The notes beneath the pieces were generated by a model that did no database searches, was not told where the DNA came from, and saw only the letters and a list, made by a program, of their open reading frames with translations. From the NCBI GenBank assembly GCA_963969345.1, contig OZ017769.1, forward strand, positions 8,435,725 to 8,499,724: a stretch of 64,000 nucleotides of DNA, read 5' to 3'. The stretch comes from Turbatrix aceti. Its lineage: Eukaryota > Nematoda > Chromadorea > Rhabditida > Panagrolaimidae. The position numbers and the translations under genes are program-made. The first letter of the stretch is position 1, and each line of letters opens with the position of its first letter. Shown piece after piece: positions 32,201 through 46,200 of the stretch.

Positions 32201-35200
32201 CGGACGCATCTCGCCGGGAATCCAGCGACTGCTGCATCCGAGGAAGTCTTCGGTCGACGACGATGCCGCCACCCCCGCCACCGCCGAGGATGTCGACATC
32301 AACGGAAACACCCGGCAGCACGCTTCTTCGTTCTGGGGCCACCTATCCCCCGAAGGCTTCGTGCCAAATTCGACGCCTCGCAGGTGCTTCTTGTGATTTG
32401 TTGTGGCCGGCTCTGGGAACGCTCCAGCGCTGATTTATGGGATTACGCCTCCAATTGACCAAAAAAAAATAATTGCACGTGTCGGTCGAATGGCCGTTGA
32501 ATGGGAGTCTACTCTGGCTTGTTTAGTTTTTGGGATTTTGAGAGAGGTTTTTGAGAAGAGTGCTTCAAACTTTTGTATGCATATAATTTTAATTTTAATA
32601 AAAAATGCCACCACAAAAACTGTTCTTGTATTTATTATAAAACGACTCCGAAGTCCGTCAATAATCAGATTTCTTTTTAACGTAATCAAATTTCCCGGTT
32701 TTTTGGAGTCTTTTTTTTCTAACACATGTTCGTTTGCTTGATTGAAAAATGATCTGGTATTTGATTTGTTGAGCAAAACAACAGCGCTCGGGAATCACGC
32801 TCTGTAAATTTGAGAATTCAGTTTACGGTTTTGTAGACATTTTTTCTAGCATTTTTTCAGTCGACGTCTGATGTAGTTTTTTTGGTTTAGAATTTGAGTA
32901 AAATTACTTGCTTTAAATGTTTTTTTTAAAGATGACTGGTCAAACGGCTATTTTTTGCATCGATTGCCAAACATCTGGATCGAACGTGTGGCACACTGCC
33001 TTTTCAACAATTATTTTTTACATTCCGATCACCGAGTTTTGACGCTTGTGGCTTTTCTGAGAGTGTCTATAAAACCTAAAAAAGTTTTTTGAGAACTTAT
33101 AAAAGGCTGAGCGTAAATTTTTTGTAATGAGTAATTATGCACGAGTAAGAGTAATAAAGTAAAGTAAAGTATTTTTATTCTAATCAAAGTTTAGAAATTT
33201 TAGAAATTCTGCAGTTTAGAAATTTAGAAATTTTAATTATTTGAAAAAAAATTTTAAAATCGTAATTAAATAAATATTTTCAGTTTTAAATATTTTTCAT
33301 CATAATAAAATATTTTTTAATTCCACGAAATTTAAAAAACAATTAAAACGGGTTTTTGTATTTAAAAAAAAAATTTGTAACAACTGTACTTTCAGGGTCG
33401 TCGATATCAGCGATCACAAAACATGCGCGTTGCTAATGGAGAAGATGAAGGTGGCAAATCACGTCTCGCCTCAGTGAGTTGACTTTTTTTTTACCACGTT
33501 CCTTTCTTTCTTCTTCCCACGACCATGAGAACCCCTAAAAAGTCGTGATGGCATACTTGAGTAGGTGGCAACGGTGTCTTTGTTGCACCAGCGTCCACTT
33601 CCGTCTTTCTACTAAATACTACCAAGATTTGAAACACTTTGTTCACCCTTTTTTCTCTCTCTAATAACTCATTCATGGATTTGGAGGAGCTCCTTTTTGC
33701 TGGATTGCACGTTTTACATACGTTTTGCTTCGTACAAAAGCTTGCTATCCAAATTGGACCGTCTGGGTGGGTTCGTGGCATAATGAGAGCTGGCTTTCTG
33801 TTTTTCCTCTCATTTCCGCTCGGAGTTGGCGTGTCAATGACAGAATTGCCACGCGACGCAGGCGGATCCTGGGTGGTGGTGTGGTGTGGCACGGCGCCGC
33901 CGCTGTCGTTCGGCTATTATTGTTTACGCGGTTCATAATTTTTTTTCCTTTTTTTCTCGAAGGTTTTTTAGTCAATTTTCAATTTTTTGTGTGAAAAAAG
34001 GCTAAAAATTATGGAATCCAGATTCAGAACGATTTTTTTATATCCTGAGTGTTTTGCGATCGATTGAAAGATTTTGCAGATGTCCAGGATGATTTTTTTT
34101 ACTTTGTTTGCGGCTTGCGGTTTAGCCGGAGCTCTGGGCATTCCAAAACACAAAAAAACAAACATGCACCTTTTTTTTCGGAATTTGTATTATGTCATAT
34201 TTTTAGGAAGCTTCCGTGAATTGTGTTACTCCAACATACCTTCTTTTTTTTTATTTTTCGGACCTTTCATTTTTTCCTTTTCCAAACCTTTGAATCGTTG
34301 AAGCTGCTGGTCTGGCTCGTGTTACAGTCAGCGGAGCGAACAACACGGTTTCCGGAGTGCCTTTGACACGGAAACAAACACGCTAAGCACAGCTCGCACC
34401 AACTTGTCGTCGTCGTCGTCGTCGAGTGTCGCCGACGTCGATGACACGTTTTGGTCGAGTCCAGGTGCCTTTCCCGGGCAGAAACAAACGAACGTAGTAA
34501 GCGTGCCCGGAGTTACGTTGTCTTTTCGTTCGGGGCGCAAGGCTAAATGTCGCCATTGTGACGGCGCCGTGGTCGTGGTCGTGGTCGCGATGCGATGGAT
34601 GCGCATTACAACTTTTGTCTTTTTTATATATTTTTTTCAAAAAGGCATCAAGCCTGAAAAAAAAGAGGACGACGTCTATTGTCCTCGGCGACCATGCCGA
34701 CCATGAAAACGACCACGACCACGACCACGCCGACGCCAAAAGTAGTTGTATTACTTACTTTTGTCTTTTTTTAGGAAAGACTAATCAGGGGGCAGCAAGA
34801 TTACGAGTACCACCACCATTATCGAGTGAGTGGCCACCAGCTGTACTCGCTGGCCTGGAGGGCATGAATAGTCATTGTCCGACTCGACTAACTAGTGACT
34901 GTTGCATTTTTGTCTGGAGGTCTCTGAGGAAAGGATGGACCGTGTTCTTTGAATGAGCAGGCTTTTTCATTTGGAGGCTAAATTTTTAGACTGGATGGGA
35001 TATGAAGGATATTATTTTCGAGGCCATGCTTTTTTGGGGTGTCATTTCATTTTTGTTCTGTACATGCAAATATTATATAAATTTTTACCTTCCGCCATTT
35101 TTTTGGATTTTGTTGAAAATTTTATTTTCATTTTTGCACATTTTCGCCTTGGCTGCACCTTACTTACTATGCTTGGTGCCATGAAGAGCTGGCTTTTTTA

Positions 35201-38146
35201 TTTGGAAGCTATTTGAGGGGGATGGAATACGATATAAATTAATTTAGGTACGTTTTTTTTTAATTATGAGAATTGTTATTTATTTTTTCTGTTTTTACCG
35301 TTTTAAATTTTTTTTTACCGCTTGTAAATTTTTTTAGGTTTTTGTTTTTGCAATGACGTGCACCAAAATCGGACCTGCGATTTTTGGATGCTAAAAAAGG
35401 GTCAATCTTAAAAAAAAGTGTTTTTTATCTTGAAGATAAATTATCCTCATCCTTTTTTTTCCGTGGCTTTCATTTTGCATAATTACTCGGAACTAAATTG
35501 GTCGTGCTCGCAACAAATGTCTGAATCTGATTAATTCAATTTATTCCATTTTTTATCAGAACGGAGACCGAAACCCACGACGATGTCTTTTTTTGTGGGT
35601 TTTGGTCTCTGTGGCCAAAAAAAAAGACAAAAAAGGAATTCGAAGCAATATGTTAACAACATGTAGCGATCAATCTTGTTCACAACCAACGAGAGTTTTG
35701 CATTTCTAGTGGGTACTTACGAGGTCGACCTACCCGACCTCCTCTAGAGTCAGTATAATACATAGTATGCTGCGTGTAAAATGCTAGTCTACTTGGGGGT
35801 TGCAAGAAAAAAGGAATAGGTGTTTTTTTGTAGCGTACAGAAAAAAACGAAGATTTTGTGATACTTGAACAGACAAAGAGGACAGAACGGACGTGGGATG
35901 GTGGTTTGGATGGTTTTTCGAAAAAAACATAGTTCTTCACTTGTTTGCTCAACTTGTTGATGAACATGTGGCATGCTAGTTTTTGCAACATGTTTGTTTT
36001 TGTTTGAATTTTTAAATAAATTTGGGAAAATTGAAGTTTTTTATTTTTTTGGAAACCTGTGTTACCTGTATTTTTTTTTCTGGGCTAAATTTATTGTTTT
36101 TTGAACGTTTAGAAAAATGGATTTTTGCAACAAGGCAAGAAACAATTTTGCAATCAATTTTTAAACTTTTTTTTCAACCTCGAGCGACGAGCGCTTGCTT
36201 TCTCTTTTCCGCCCTCACTTCATAAATATTTTCTTCCGGGGGTCCTGCTTGACTCGTCTCGTCAAGCATGAAGAGGCGGACAACGACAGACGGCCCAAAA
36301 AAAGAAGAGGACCAACATGCGGAGGGTTAATTACTCACATTAGACACAGCCAGGAGGGCGCGACCGACAGCGTGACGGCGTCATCGTCGTCATCATCGCC
36401 ATCACCGCCAGAAGCTAGAAGCCTTGATGGATGGGTTTTTTTGTTTTTCTCTCCTCTCATCAGGGGGGGGGGGTGCCCTTGTCCGCCATCTTTCGGTAGC
36501 GCAACCATCCACGTTGTTCCCTGTTCCCGTCTTCTCATATTTTTCATTGATGCGAGCGCGCAATTGACCGCACGCATCATTAAAAAGTTGAGGGTGTGCT
36601 GACAACAACTTTTTTTTTTTGAGTATTGGCCCTGAAGCCTGGACAGGACACCCTGCATCCTGTGTCCTCCGGGCGTCACGGCAGGCTTGTATATGATAAT
36701 GAAACGACACAGCCATGCCATTTGCCATCCATCCCGCGGGTCTTGTCTCCTTGCCCTGCCTCCTCGATTAGATATTTATGTATACACGCGCCTCGCCCTA
36801 CGTACGGCTCCTTGAGGCGCTCAGGCGCTCCTCGAGTGAGATCCTGCTACTTGTCTCCTTCCCTGCTTACATGCATTCAGAGTCGGAAGCTCTTTCCGTG
36901 CTCCTTCGTTTACGCTCTTTCCCGGAGTTCGTTCGACACGTACATACTTTTTGCTTTGCTTTGACCCCAAAATTATTGTACTATTGCGTGATTACCCTTC
37001 TTTCTCGCCATCCAAGGCTTCAAGCAAGCCAAATCGATCCTATTTACTCTCTCAGAAGCCTCGACGTCGACGGCGTCGTCGACATCGCTGTCGATGATCC
37101 GTGCAGGCGCCCGTCGACCAACGTTGACCACCAGCGAGACGGCATTTGGCAATGCGACCGCGGTTCACAGAAGGCAGTCTAGGCATGCCATTTCGGGAAT
37201 GGGTGGGGGTGGTGGGGGGTCGAGAAGGACCCTTCCGGATATCCACAGCCTTCAGCCCTGGATGCTGCCTATGACTTCGGGTAAGCGTTGCTTTCGGGGT
37301 GGTCTCCTAGACTGGTGCGATAATAGATTTTTTTTTTGGAGGAACAAACTATTTTTTCTGAATTTAAAAAAATGGCGGTAAAAAAATTTAAAAGAAAGAA
37401 AAATTAAAATTTGAACCAGTTTTTATAGATAAAATTGCCAAATTTCTGATATTGCAAAAAATTTAAATTTTTATTAGTTTTTTTAATTAAAAAATAATTT
37501 TTTTTCAATTTTTCATAATTTTTTTTTGCCAAATTTAAATTAAAAAAATTATTTTGCTTTTTCAATTCATTTTATTTTAACCTAAATTTTTGTCAAATTT
37601 GAATTGAAAAAATTAAAATTCGAATGAAAGCAAAATTTTGAATCATCATATCAATTTTTTTATTGCGATTTAAAACTTCTGTACATGTTTTGTACATAGT
37701 CAGCTTCATTACCGACTTTCATTATTTTTCACAGTGCACAGTGCACACCGCGCACAACGACCAGCCTTTTATCAAAATTAAAAAAAATCACCTGTTTTCA
37801 CCTGTGCCGTAGATTAATCCGCACCACCACCACCGGAGGCCTGTCTAAGAACCAGGTGCCTTCCATGTTTGCATTTACACGGGTCTTTCTGGTCTGGGAG
37901 GCATTATGCCAGTCAGAGACTGCTTAGGGCCATGCACCAGGCTAGGACGACTGCCCTGCGGTACCTTCCCCTGCCGCCGACTTCGCCTCGACTGCTCCCG
38001 CTTCCAGGACTCTTGCCTTCCCCGATTCATCCGCGTAAACTCTCGCAGAAAGACGCCCAAATCTTCGAACGACCTCCTGCCAATCAGAATGCGGCCGAAG
38101 TCCTCCGAGAAGTGGCCAGGATTGCGACGTTGCCTGCTGTCGGCGG
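29264..38146 (+). CDS. Candidate upstream exons encoding a Ser/Arg/His-rich disordered region (possible Cav2 5' part)
   Basis: Exons chosen by phase and splice consensus: 29264-29318 (ATG start), 29514-29654, 29727-29914 and 30336-30598 join without a break; 33396-33473, 34328-34464, 34775-34825 and 37107-37280 also join. A further exon of about 31.77-32.383 kb (possibly with its own ATG at 31799) and one ending at 38146 fit at one side only, so two junctions are unresolved. The encoded protein is low complexity: Ala and Gly runs, RSRR/SNSRR, His-rich and Ser-rich stretches, DADD-type acidic patches. No domain is recognised. The last exon exits in the phase needed for 40258-40353, so these may be the long N-terminus of the calcium channel. 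They could equally be a separate gene. Confidence 0.4.
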
Positions 38147-40224
38147 GTAGGTTCTTGCTTCTCTTCTGGTCTTCGTCTTGGATTTTGTCTGTTCTGCCGT
38201 TGTTACGGCCCCATTTGCTTCTTCGTTAGCCACTTTTGTCGGTGTGATTGGAGGTGACAGGTCTTTTTGGGCGCAAGTCTTTCTTTTTTGCGTTTGATTT
38301 GTTGGCAGTTTGTCGTCTTCTGCCGCTTTGAAGTAGTATTCGTTGTTGTCTATTATTTATCATGGCTAAAAAACATCTCACGGAAGCCCAAAAAGCTTAC
38401 CGGAAGCCGGGTACTCTTGACTTGCTCTATTACAAGTATCTATGGATGCGGCGTGATCGGTATGCTTTTTATGGCTGTTTATTTGAACTTGGAATCGTGT
38501 GAAAGCTTATTGCATAAATTTCCTCAATTTATCAATTTTATTTAAAAAAAATATTTTTGGTTTAATTTCAATTTTTTACCTGCCGGAATAAAAAAATCGA
38601 TTTTCTGCACTTTTTCGTACTTTTTTCAATTTATTAGTTTCTGCAGGACCACTTTGCATGGGATGCATTTTTGCCAAGGTATGCGAATACGATCGGCGTG
38701 AGAACCTTACATGGGGATTACTTCCATCTTTTGGCATCGGCAAAAAAAAGTTAGGTCATTTCTCCGAATTTTGTCTACTTTGTCACTGTTGTGTTCTTTG
38801 TCGTCGGAAAAATGCCTAAACGAAGGTCTAAACGACGGCTGAAAAAGACCGTAAGTTCCAATTGGGGAAAGGAGGAAATTTTTTGTTAGGAACCTAATTT
38901 TTTTAATTTTTGGTCTTTGACAATTTTAAACGTGAAGTGATGTTCCAATTTAGAAAAAAATTTCCTTTCTTTTGTTTTTTTTCGAAATTTAAGATATTTA
39001 GGATAAGATAATTGATGATCTGAAGCGCTGGAAATTTTGAATTTTGAATTTCGAATTATGTTTTTTTTTGGATTTTTTGGTCCCAACTGACTGCTTTGCA
39101 ACATTTGACATTGGAAAAGATATTTTTTACCTCAGAATGCGGTCTTCCGACTTCTGACGTGATACAATTTTTTCTAGTTGTGCGACTGACAATTTGGCTT
39201 AAATGAGTAGCGTCCCTGAAGCGCTTTCCTTTGTTGAAGCGCTTTCAGTTTTTTTTCTACGCTTAACGCAGAATTTTCGGCTCTTTGTTTCTAATCTTTT
39301 TTTTTCTGCGCATCCTCTTTTTACGTGTGGCGTCATGGTCTTCGACTCCTTGCGGCGGTCAGTCTATTTTTGTCGAACATTGGCGTTTTTTTGGCGGGGC
39401 CCTGGGGCGAGGAATCTATTTTTTGGAAGGTTCAAGAAAGACAGCACCTACTTACAACTTCATGAGGTCCTCCCGTGGCCCGTGGCTTTTGCCCATCCAT
39501 GCAACGAGGTCCAAAACGAAGAGGACTGATTGTTTATCTCCTATTCTTTTCTTTTGCCCCGGGCAAACGACACACACGAAAAAAACCCGTCTTTTTGGGT
39601 CTCACGAGACCCGTGGACACAATGACGCTTGCGTACGGCGGCGGCAGCAGAACTGCTCGCGCTGATGGCGTCGACACAAAAGCCGTCGACTTGTCTTCTT
39701 TTTTTTTTGCCTGCAAGCTGCCTGTCTGGCTGGCAAGTCAGTCGGCTTTTGGCATCTCCTTTCCCCCTGGTGGGGTGGCAACAAACGCTCACGCTCGGGG
39801 CCTCGGACGAACCCCACAGCTAGCAAGTGTTTTGTATCCATGTGTGCATGTGTGCGCGTCCTTCGTAGATGCCGTAGCTCGCTTGCTCGCTCGCTCGCTG
39901 CTGGCAGTAAGCACTCCCCCCCTCCTACAACTGGCAGCACCAACGGCAGTAGCAGCCGACCGGACCATCTTGTTCTGTTCTTCCTTTACCCTCCTCTCTG
40001 GCACCTCACGTACACGTACTACGCCACCACCGACGACCGACGCGGATGCGCCGCGCAGTGGAGTACGATGCGCAGGCTGCTGCTGCTTGCTCTGATTTCT
40101 GATTGACTTTCTGAGTGATCATTTCATCTGATTTGGGAGAAGTTTCTGTCTGTCTGTGTGCCATCACGACTTTACCGAAACCAAAGTGGCTTCTCTATTT
40201 GATCCCGACCCATTTTCCCCTACC

Positions 40225-43200
40225 ATGATGCATATTGGAATATCCGAAATTGCCAGGTTGGCTGCCGAAGAGGCGAGGAAGGAGCAGAGCCGAGCCGATG
40301 GAAGCGCTTTCGGATCGTCGAGGAAGGCACTTGTGCCTGGGGCCAAAGAGAAGGTAAGTTCAACAAAAAATGTAAAATTAAAAAAAATTCGGGGCATACT
40401 AAATATTTTTTTCTGATGCCAAAAAATTTGTTATCAAGCAGAATTGTTTGTTTTTTACAAGTTTCTATCAATTAGAAAAAATATTTCACTTCAGAGTGAA
40501 TTCAAAAAATTTTTTAATTCCCATATTCTGATTTTTTACACTCCCATTTTTTTTTTCAGGGCCCGTCCTCGATGTACATCTTCAGTGAAGACAACTTTAT
40601 TCGTCGACATGCCAAGGCCATCATCGAATGGGGCCCTTTCGAATACTTCATCCTACTCACCATCATTGGCAACTGTGTTGTACTCGCCATGGAGCAACAC
40701 TTGCCGAGAAATGACAAAAAGCACCTCTCTGAAATGCTCGTGAGTTTTTTTTTGAGTTTACGACACCCTTACTTGACGTCGTCGTCGTCGTTTTGGGAAT
40801 GCGAGCGAGCAATGATGGGATGACACTTCCGGAGCATTACATACGAGATCGATAAAACCATATAATTTTTTTTTCTTTTTTTTGGGTCCAAGAAAAAAGA
40901 AAATGTTTTTTGTTCCCCGAAAATGACTCAAAAATTCGAATGTAGTACATATTACTGGGCGCCGCCATTTACAACATGAGTTGCAGTTGCAATCTTGTCT
41001 TCTCTTCCGTCAATTTTATTCCCCTGGGCGTGGGAAGAGCGCAGTCGGACTACAGAAGGCATTACGCACCCCAGAATCGGTGATTTGCTTTGTTTTTGTT
41101 GGCGAGGACAGGAAGGCATTGTTTTAACGTGCATCGCAGATTTTGGTTTTATTTTGTAAATGCAACAAACAGATTTTTTTCTTTGAAAAACGTGTTTTGC
41201 ACTCTGATGCGCATTATTATTATTATTATTTCACCATTACTCAGTGGTTAGTTATCATTAGACCAGATGTTAGGAGGCACAAATGACGTCCACGTAGGCG
41301 TAAATGTCTCGATTCGTTTTGGTCGCGATTTCTTCTTCCCCTCGTCGTTGTGGTCTGTTTTTCGTCTTGTTGAACACCGAGTTGAGCGAATCGGCCCATC
41401 GTAAGGAAGGGTGTCCCACGGGTCGTTTTCCTTGTGGTATCCACAAGGTCAGTCGTCGGGCCCATCTGTTTTCGTCTGCCTCCAGGAGCTTTCGCGCGTA
41501 TGTCCATTTTCGGCGTTCCGCTTCCTTCACCCAGTCTTTGAGTTTTGTTCTTCGTCGGATGATTTTGTTTCGGACTTTGTCAGACCGTCGCAGCCCGAGG
41601 ATGGCTCGTTCGACTCGGTGTTGAGCATTGCGCAACGAAGCAGCAGGCAGGCAGACTTTTTCTAGGAGGCAGGAGAATGGGATCACCGGACTCCTGGGGT
41701 GAACTGAACGCCCAACCTTTCGTAGCCGGGCCATAATGGGCTTGTTGTCATTTTATGCTCTATTCGCACAATTTTGTGTCTGCGTAATGAATTCAATAAT
41801 GGCACAGGCTTTGCACAAAGTGAATTCAGTCTGTAAAATACTAGCTTTCACTATTATAAATATTTTTAGCACGTTTTGTACCTTTATTTATCCCCTGCCA
41901 ACAAAATGCCACCCAAACACATCTAGAAATCTGTAAACGCTGTAAATGCACTTTGCGTGCAAAAAATGTGAATTTCTTGCAAAAGGTTTTTCCGGAATTC
42001 ATTTTTTTCAAAAGCAGAAAAAAAATGTGGAAAGCACATTTTTTTACATAAAAAAATTTTTAGCATTACCACAGAGAATTGAAAAAAAAACAGTCCAACT
42101 TTTCACCGACAGGCAATCCTTAGAGTGCCAATTACGCATTGCCATGGCATTCGTGCCACTTTTGTCATGCTAATCACGCATTTTTTGCCTCTTCTGAAGG
42201 ATACATTTTTTTTGCCTGGGTTCTGAGAATTGGGGGGTTTGAGATGATCAAGGACCGTTTTTTTCGTAACAGTGCCACCAAAAAAAAGTAGATAGATAGA
42301 TGCCCGTTTAGGTGATGTTCGTTTACATGCATAAACACTCGCTTACCAAAGTTGTTCAATTTTCAATTCAATTTAAACAAGATGCCTTTTTTTTTATCGG
42401 TGCTTGGGTCTTTTCCAGGAATTCTTAGGATCCGAACAATTTCCTTCGTGTTCAACACGTTTCTTCCGCCCCCAGCATTTTTTCTTAAATTTCTTTCTTT
42501 CTTTTTTCTCATCTGGGACTATCGAGAGCCTTCTTAGTTAATAGTTTGTTGGTTGACGACTTTTATTTAAAAGAGGATTTGTTTGCAAGCAAGGAAGTTG
42601 ACTTGGAGGATTTTATTTCACGTCAATCAATTTTTTGACGTAGAAATTGATTTTTTAATAAAATGTTAAATTTTGGAAAAAATTAGGAAATTGTTAGGAT
42701 TTTTTTTGAATTTTAAAATAAAAAGCGAATCATTTTGGAACTTTGTTTTTTCACGAAAAAGGAAACCGGAACCAAAAAACCAGTCGGCCGAATTTATTTA
42801 AAAATATTGCATTCGGACAGGTGACTTTTAATTTATTACCTCAGGGCAGCTTATCCGGGATTATTATGTGCTCATAATTGACTTCCCTTCTGGCAGCGAA
42901 AAAAGCAGCTAGCCCCAAACGGGGGAATGGAATGAGAATCCATGTTATGCATGCCGTGCTGCGCGTAGAAAAATAAATATAGCCTCCCCCCCTTTCAACG
43001 GAAAAAATCCATTTTTGTCAGCATGTGGCTCAAAAGCGGCGGCCGCTTGCTTTGGGGGGTTAGCCATGCTTTGCCATATCTTTTTTTTCTGCACAGTCGT
43101 TGGTTGTTGTCATGCCATCCCGGTCTTTTTGATGCTGTTCATTCTTTCGTCGTTTTTTTCGGGTGGGAAACGTTGACGCATTTATACTGTCTCCAGACAG

Positions 43201-46200
43201 ACAAAAAAGAGAAGAAAAGAAGAATGAAGACAAATTCAGAAAAACACCAAAAACGTAGGAGTTGGTTGTTCGTTTCCGGTTTGGGTGACGAAAAAACTAA
43301 AAAAACTGAAAAAAACGGCAATCGAGGGATGAAAAATTGGATGCATTCGAAATTTCTTTCTTTCGTTATTTTGTCAGCAGTCAAAAAAAAAACAACAACG
43401 ACGCAAACATACATAAATACAATTAATTTCTCACGCAATGTGTTTTTAAATGGTTGTAAACAAACATGAAAAAAAATTTGGACTACATGGCTTGAAAGAC
43501 GTCAGAAAAATCCCAAATTGACGAAATCATAAATCACTATCGATGAATCAAATTTTTAATTATGTACTAAAATGAATTTTCGTTGCAGGAAGAAACAGAA
43601 CCATATTTTATGGGAATTTTCTGCCTAGAATGCCTGTTCAAAATCGTTGCCTTTGGATTCTGCATGCACAAAGGGTCTTACCTGCGATCGGGATGGAATA
43701 TCATGGATTTTATTGTTGTTGTATCGGGGTGAGTTTTTTTCAACCCAATGATTTTTATAAAAATCCTTTTAATTCTAAATTAATATAAATTTTTTTTTTG
43801 AAATTAGAAATTCAATTTTTTTTTCTTTTTTTCAAATTTTCTTTTTTTATTTAAATTTTATTGTCATAAATTTTTTTACAGTATTGTAACAATGATGCCA
43901 TTCGAGTTTACCGGAGGCCCGGGCGAAGGCATCGATCTCCGAACGCTGCGAGCCGTACGTGTGCTGCGGCCCCTCAAACTGGTCAGCGGTATTCCCAGTC
44001 TCCAGGTCGTCCTCAAGTCCATTCTCTGCGCGATGGCTCCCCTCATGCAGATCGGCTTGCTCGTCCTGTTTGCCATCGTCATCTTCGCTATCATCGGTCT
44101 CGAATTTTACTCCGGGATCTTTCATTCTGCGTGCTACAATCCGAAAGGCGAGTTAGCAGGCGGCGAACGACCATGGCCGTGTTCCAACAAATCCGCGGCT
44201 ACCGGAGCTTATAATTGCGATGCATCGGCCGGCAATGTCTGTCTCAACAAATGGGTCGGGCCTAACTACGGCATTACGTCTTTTGACAACATTGGATTCG
44301 CCATGATTACGGTATTCCAGTGTATTACCATGGAGGGATGGACTACTGTCATGTTTTATGTAAGTTGGCAAAAAAACTAAAAAAATTAAAAAAAAAAAAT
44401 TTTTAGAAAATTTAAAAAATTAAAAAAAAACGAAAAAAATATAATTTTTCATTTTTAAAAAATTTTAAGAAATTTAACAAAATTTTATTCAATTAAAAAC
44501 AAAAACAAAAAAAAAATAGAAATTTATTTTTTTTTTACAGACAAACGACAGCCTCGGCAGCACGTACAACTGGGCGTACTTCATTCCGCTCATCGTGCTG
44601 GGATCCTTTTTCATGCTCAACCTCGTTCTTGGTGTCCTCTCCGGTGAATTTGCAAAAGAAAGAGAAAGAGTCGAAAACAGAAGAGAGTTCCTGAAACTCA
44701 GGAGACAACAGCAGATCGAACGCGAGCTAAACGGCTACCTGGAATGGATCCTCACCGCCGAAGAAGTCATCCTCAAAGAAGACCGTACCACCGAGGAAGA
44801 AAAAGCCGCGATCATGGAAGCCAGGCGCCGGGCTGCGACGAAAAAGCTTAAAGCAGCTGCCAAGCAGCAGTCCACCGAAACCGAGGAGGACTTTGAAGAA
44901 GAAGAAGACGAAGAAGAGGAAGAAGACGCTGTCGGCTACGTCGAGGAAGGCCCTTTTGCGCCCAAACGGGGCCGAAAAACTTTCATAGAATCGTTTTCCA
45001 AGAAAATCAGACACGCGAGACATCGGCTGAGGGTGATCGTCAAATCTCAGATCTTCTACTGGTCTGTCATCGCGCTCGTCTTCCTCAACACCGCCTGCGT
45101 CGCCTCCGAGCACTACGGACAGCCCGAGTGGTTCACGCAGTTCCTCGCCAAGGCCGAGTATGGGTTTCTGGGAATCTTCGTCATGGAAATGGCGCTGAAG
45201 GTTTTCGCGATGGGATACAAGACGTACTTTGCGTCCAAATTCAATCGATTCGACTGTATTGTCATCGTCGGCAGTGCGCTGGAGGTCATCTGGTCCGAAG
45301 TCGGCGGAGGCTCGTTTGGTATCTCGGTGCTGCGTGCCCTGAGGTTGCTTCGAATTTTTAAACTCACGTCGTACTGGGTTTCTCTGCGCAATTTGGTCAG
45401 GTCGCTGATGAATTCGATGCGGTCGATTATTTCGCTGCTGTTTCTGCTGTTTCTATTTATTGTCATCTTTGCGCTTCTGGGAATGCAGCTTTTTGGTGGA
45501 AAATTCAATTTTACGAATTCTCATCCCTATACTCATTTTGACACTTTTCCGGTCGCGTTGATCACTGTGTTCCAGGTTTGTTGAATTTTTAGATTTTTTT
45601 TTCTCGGAAAAAATTTTGAAAAAAATCTAAAAAAATTGCGAAAAAAAAATCAAAAAAAATCAAACAAAAAATTTGTAAAAAAAATAAAACATTTGTTTTT
45701 GATAAAAAAATTTATAAATTGTGTTTCAGAATCAAAAACAATTTTTTATTTTAATTTTATTTATTATAAAAATTTATTATTTTATTTTAATTTTTTTTAA
45801 ATATTTTTTTTTAAATTTAAAAATTTTAGTTTTTTGATTAAGCATTAAAAAATTGCAGATCTTGACCGGCGAAGATTGGAACGAAGTCATGTACATCGCC
45901 ATAGAATCCCAAGGCGGCGCCGTAGGGTACTGTATATATTTCATTGTCCTGGTGCTCTTCGGTAACTGTAAGTTTCTCATTTTGAGTTTTGACAGCTTTT
46001 TATAAATTTTTTTTTCAAGATACGCTGCTAAACGTGTTCTTGGCTATCGCCGTCGACAACTTGGCAAACGCCCAGGAACTCACAGCTGCCGAAGAAGCGG
46101 ATGAAAAAGCCAACGAGATCTCAGAGGATTCAGATTCCCTCGATGATCAGTACCAAGACGGCGACGAAACCGTCATAGACACCGATGGTCGGGGTGGAGC

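Noticed and set aside
31937..32342. Antisense ORFs rich in Gly, Arg and Ser over the GC-rich exon
   Set aside because: These are frame shadows of a low-complexity coding exon. They lack start and splice context.
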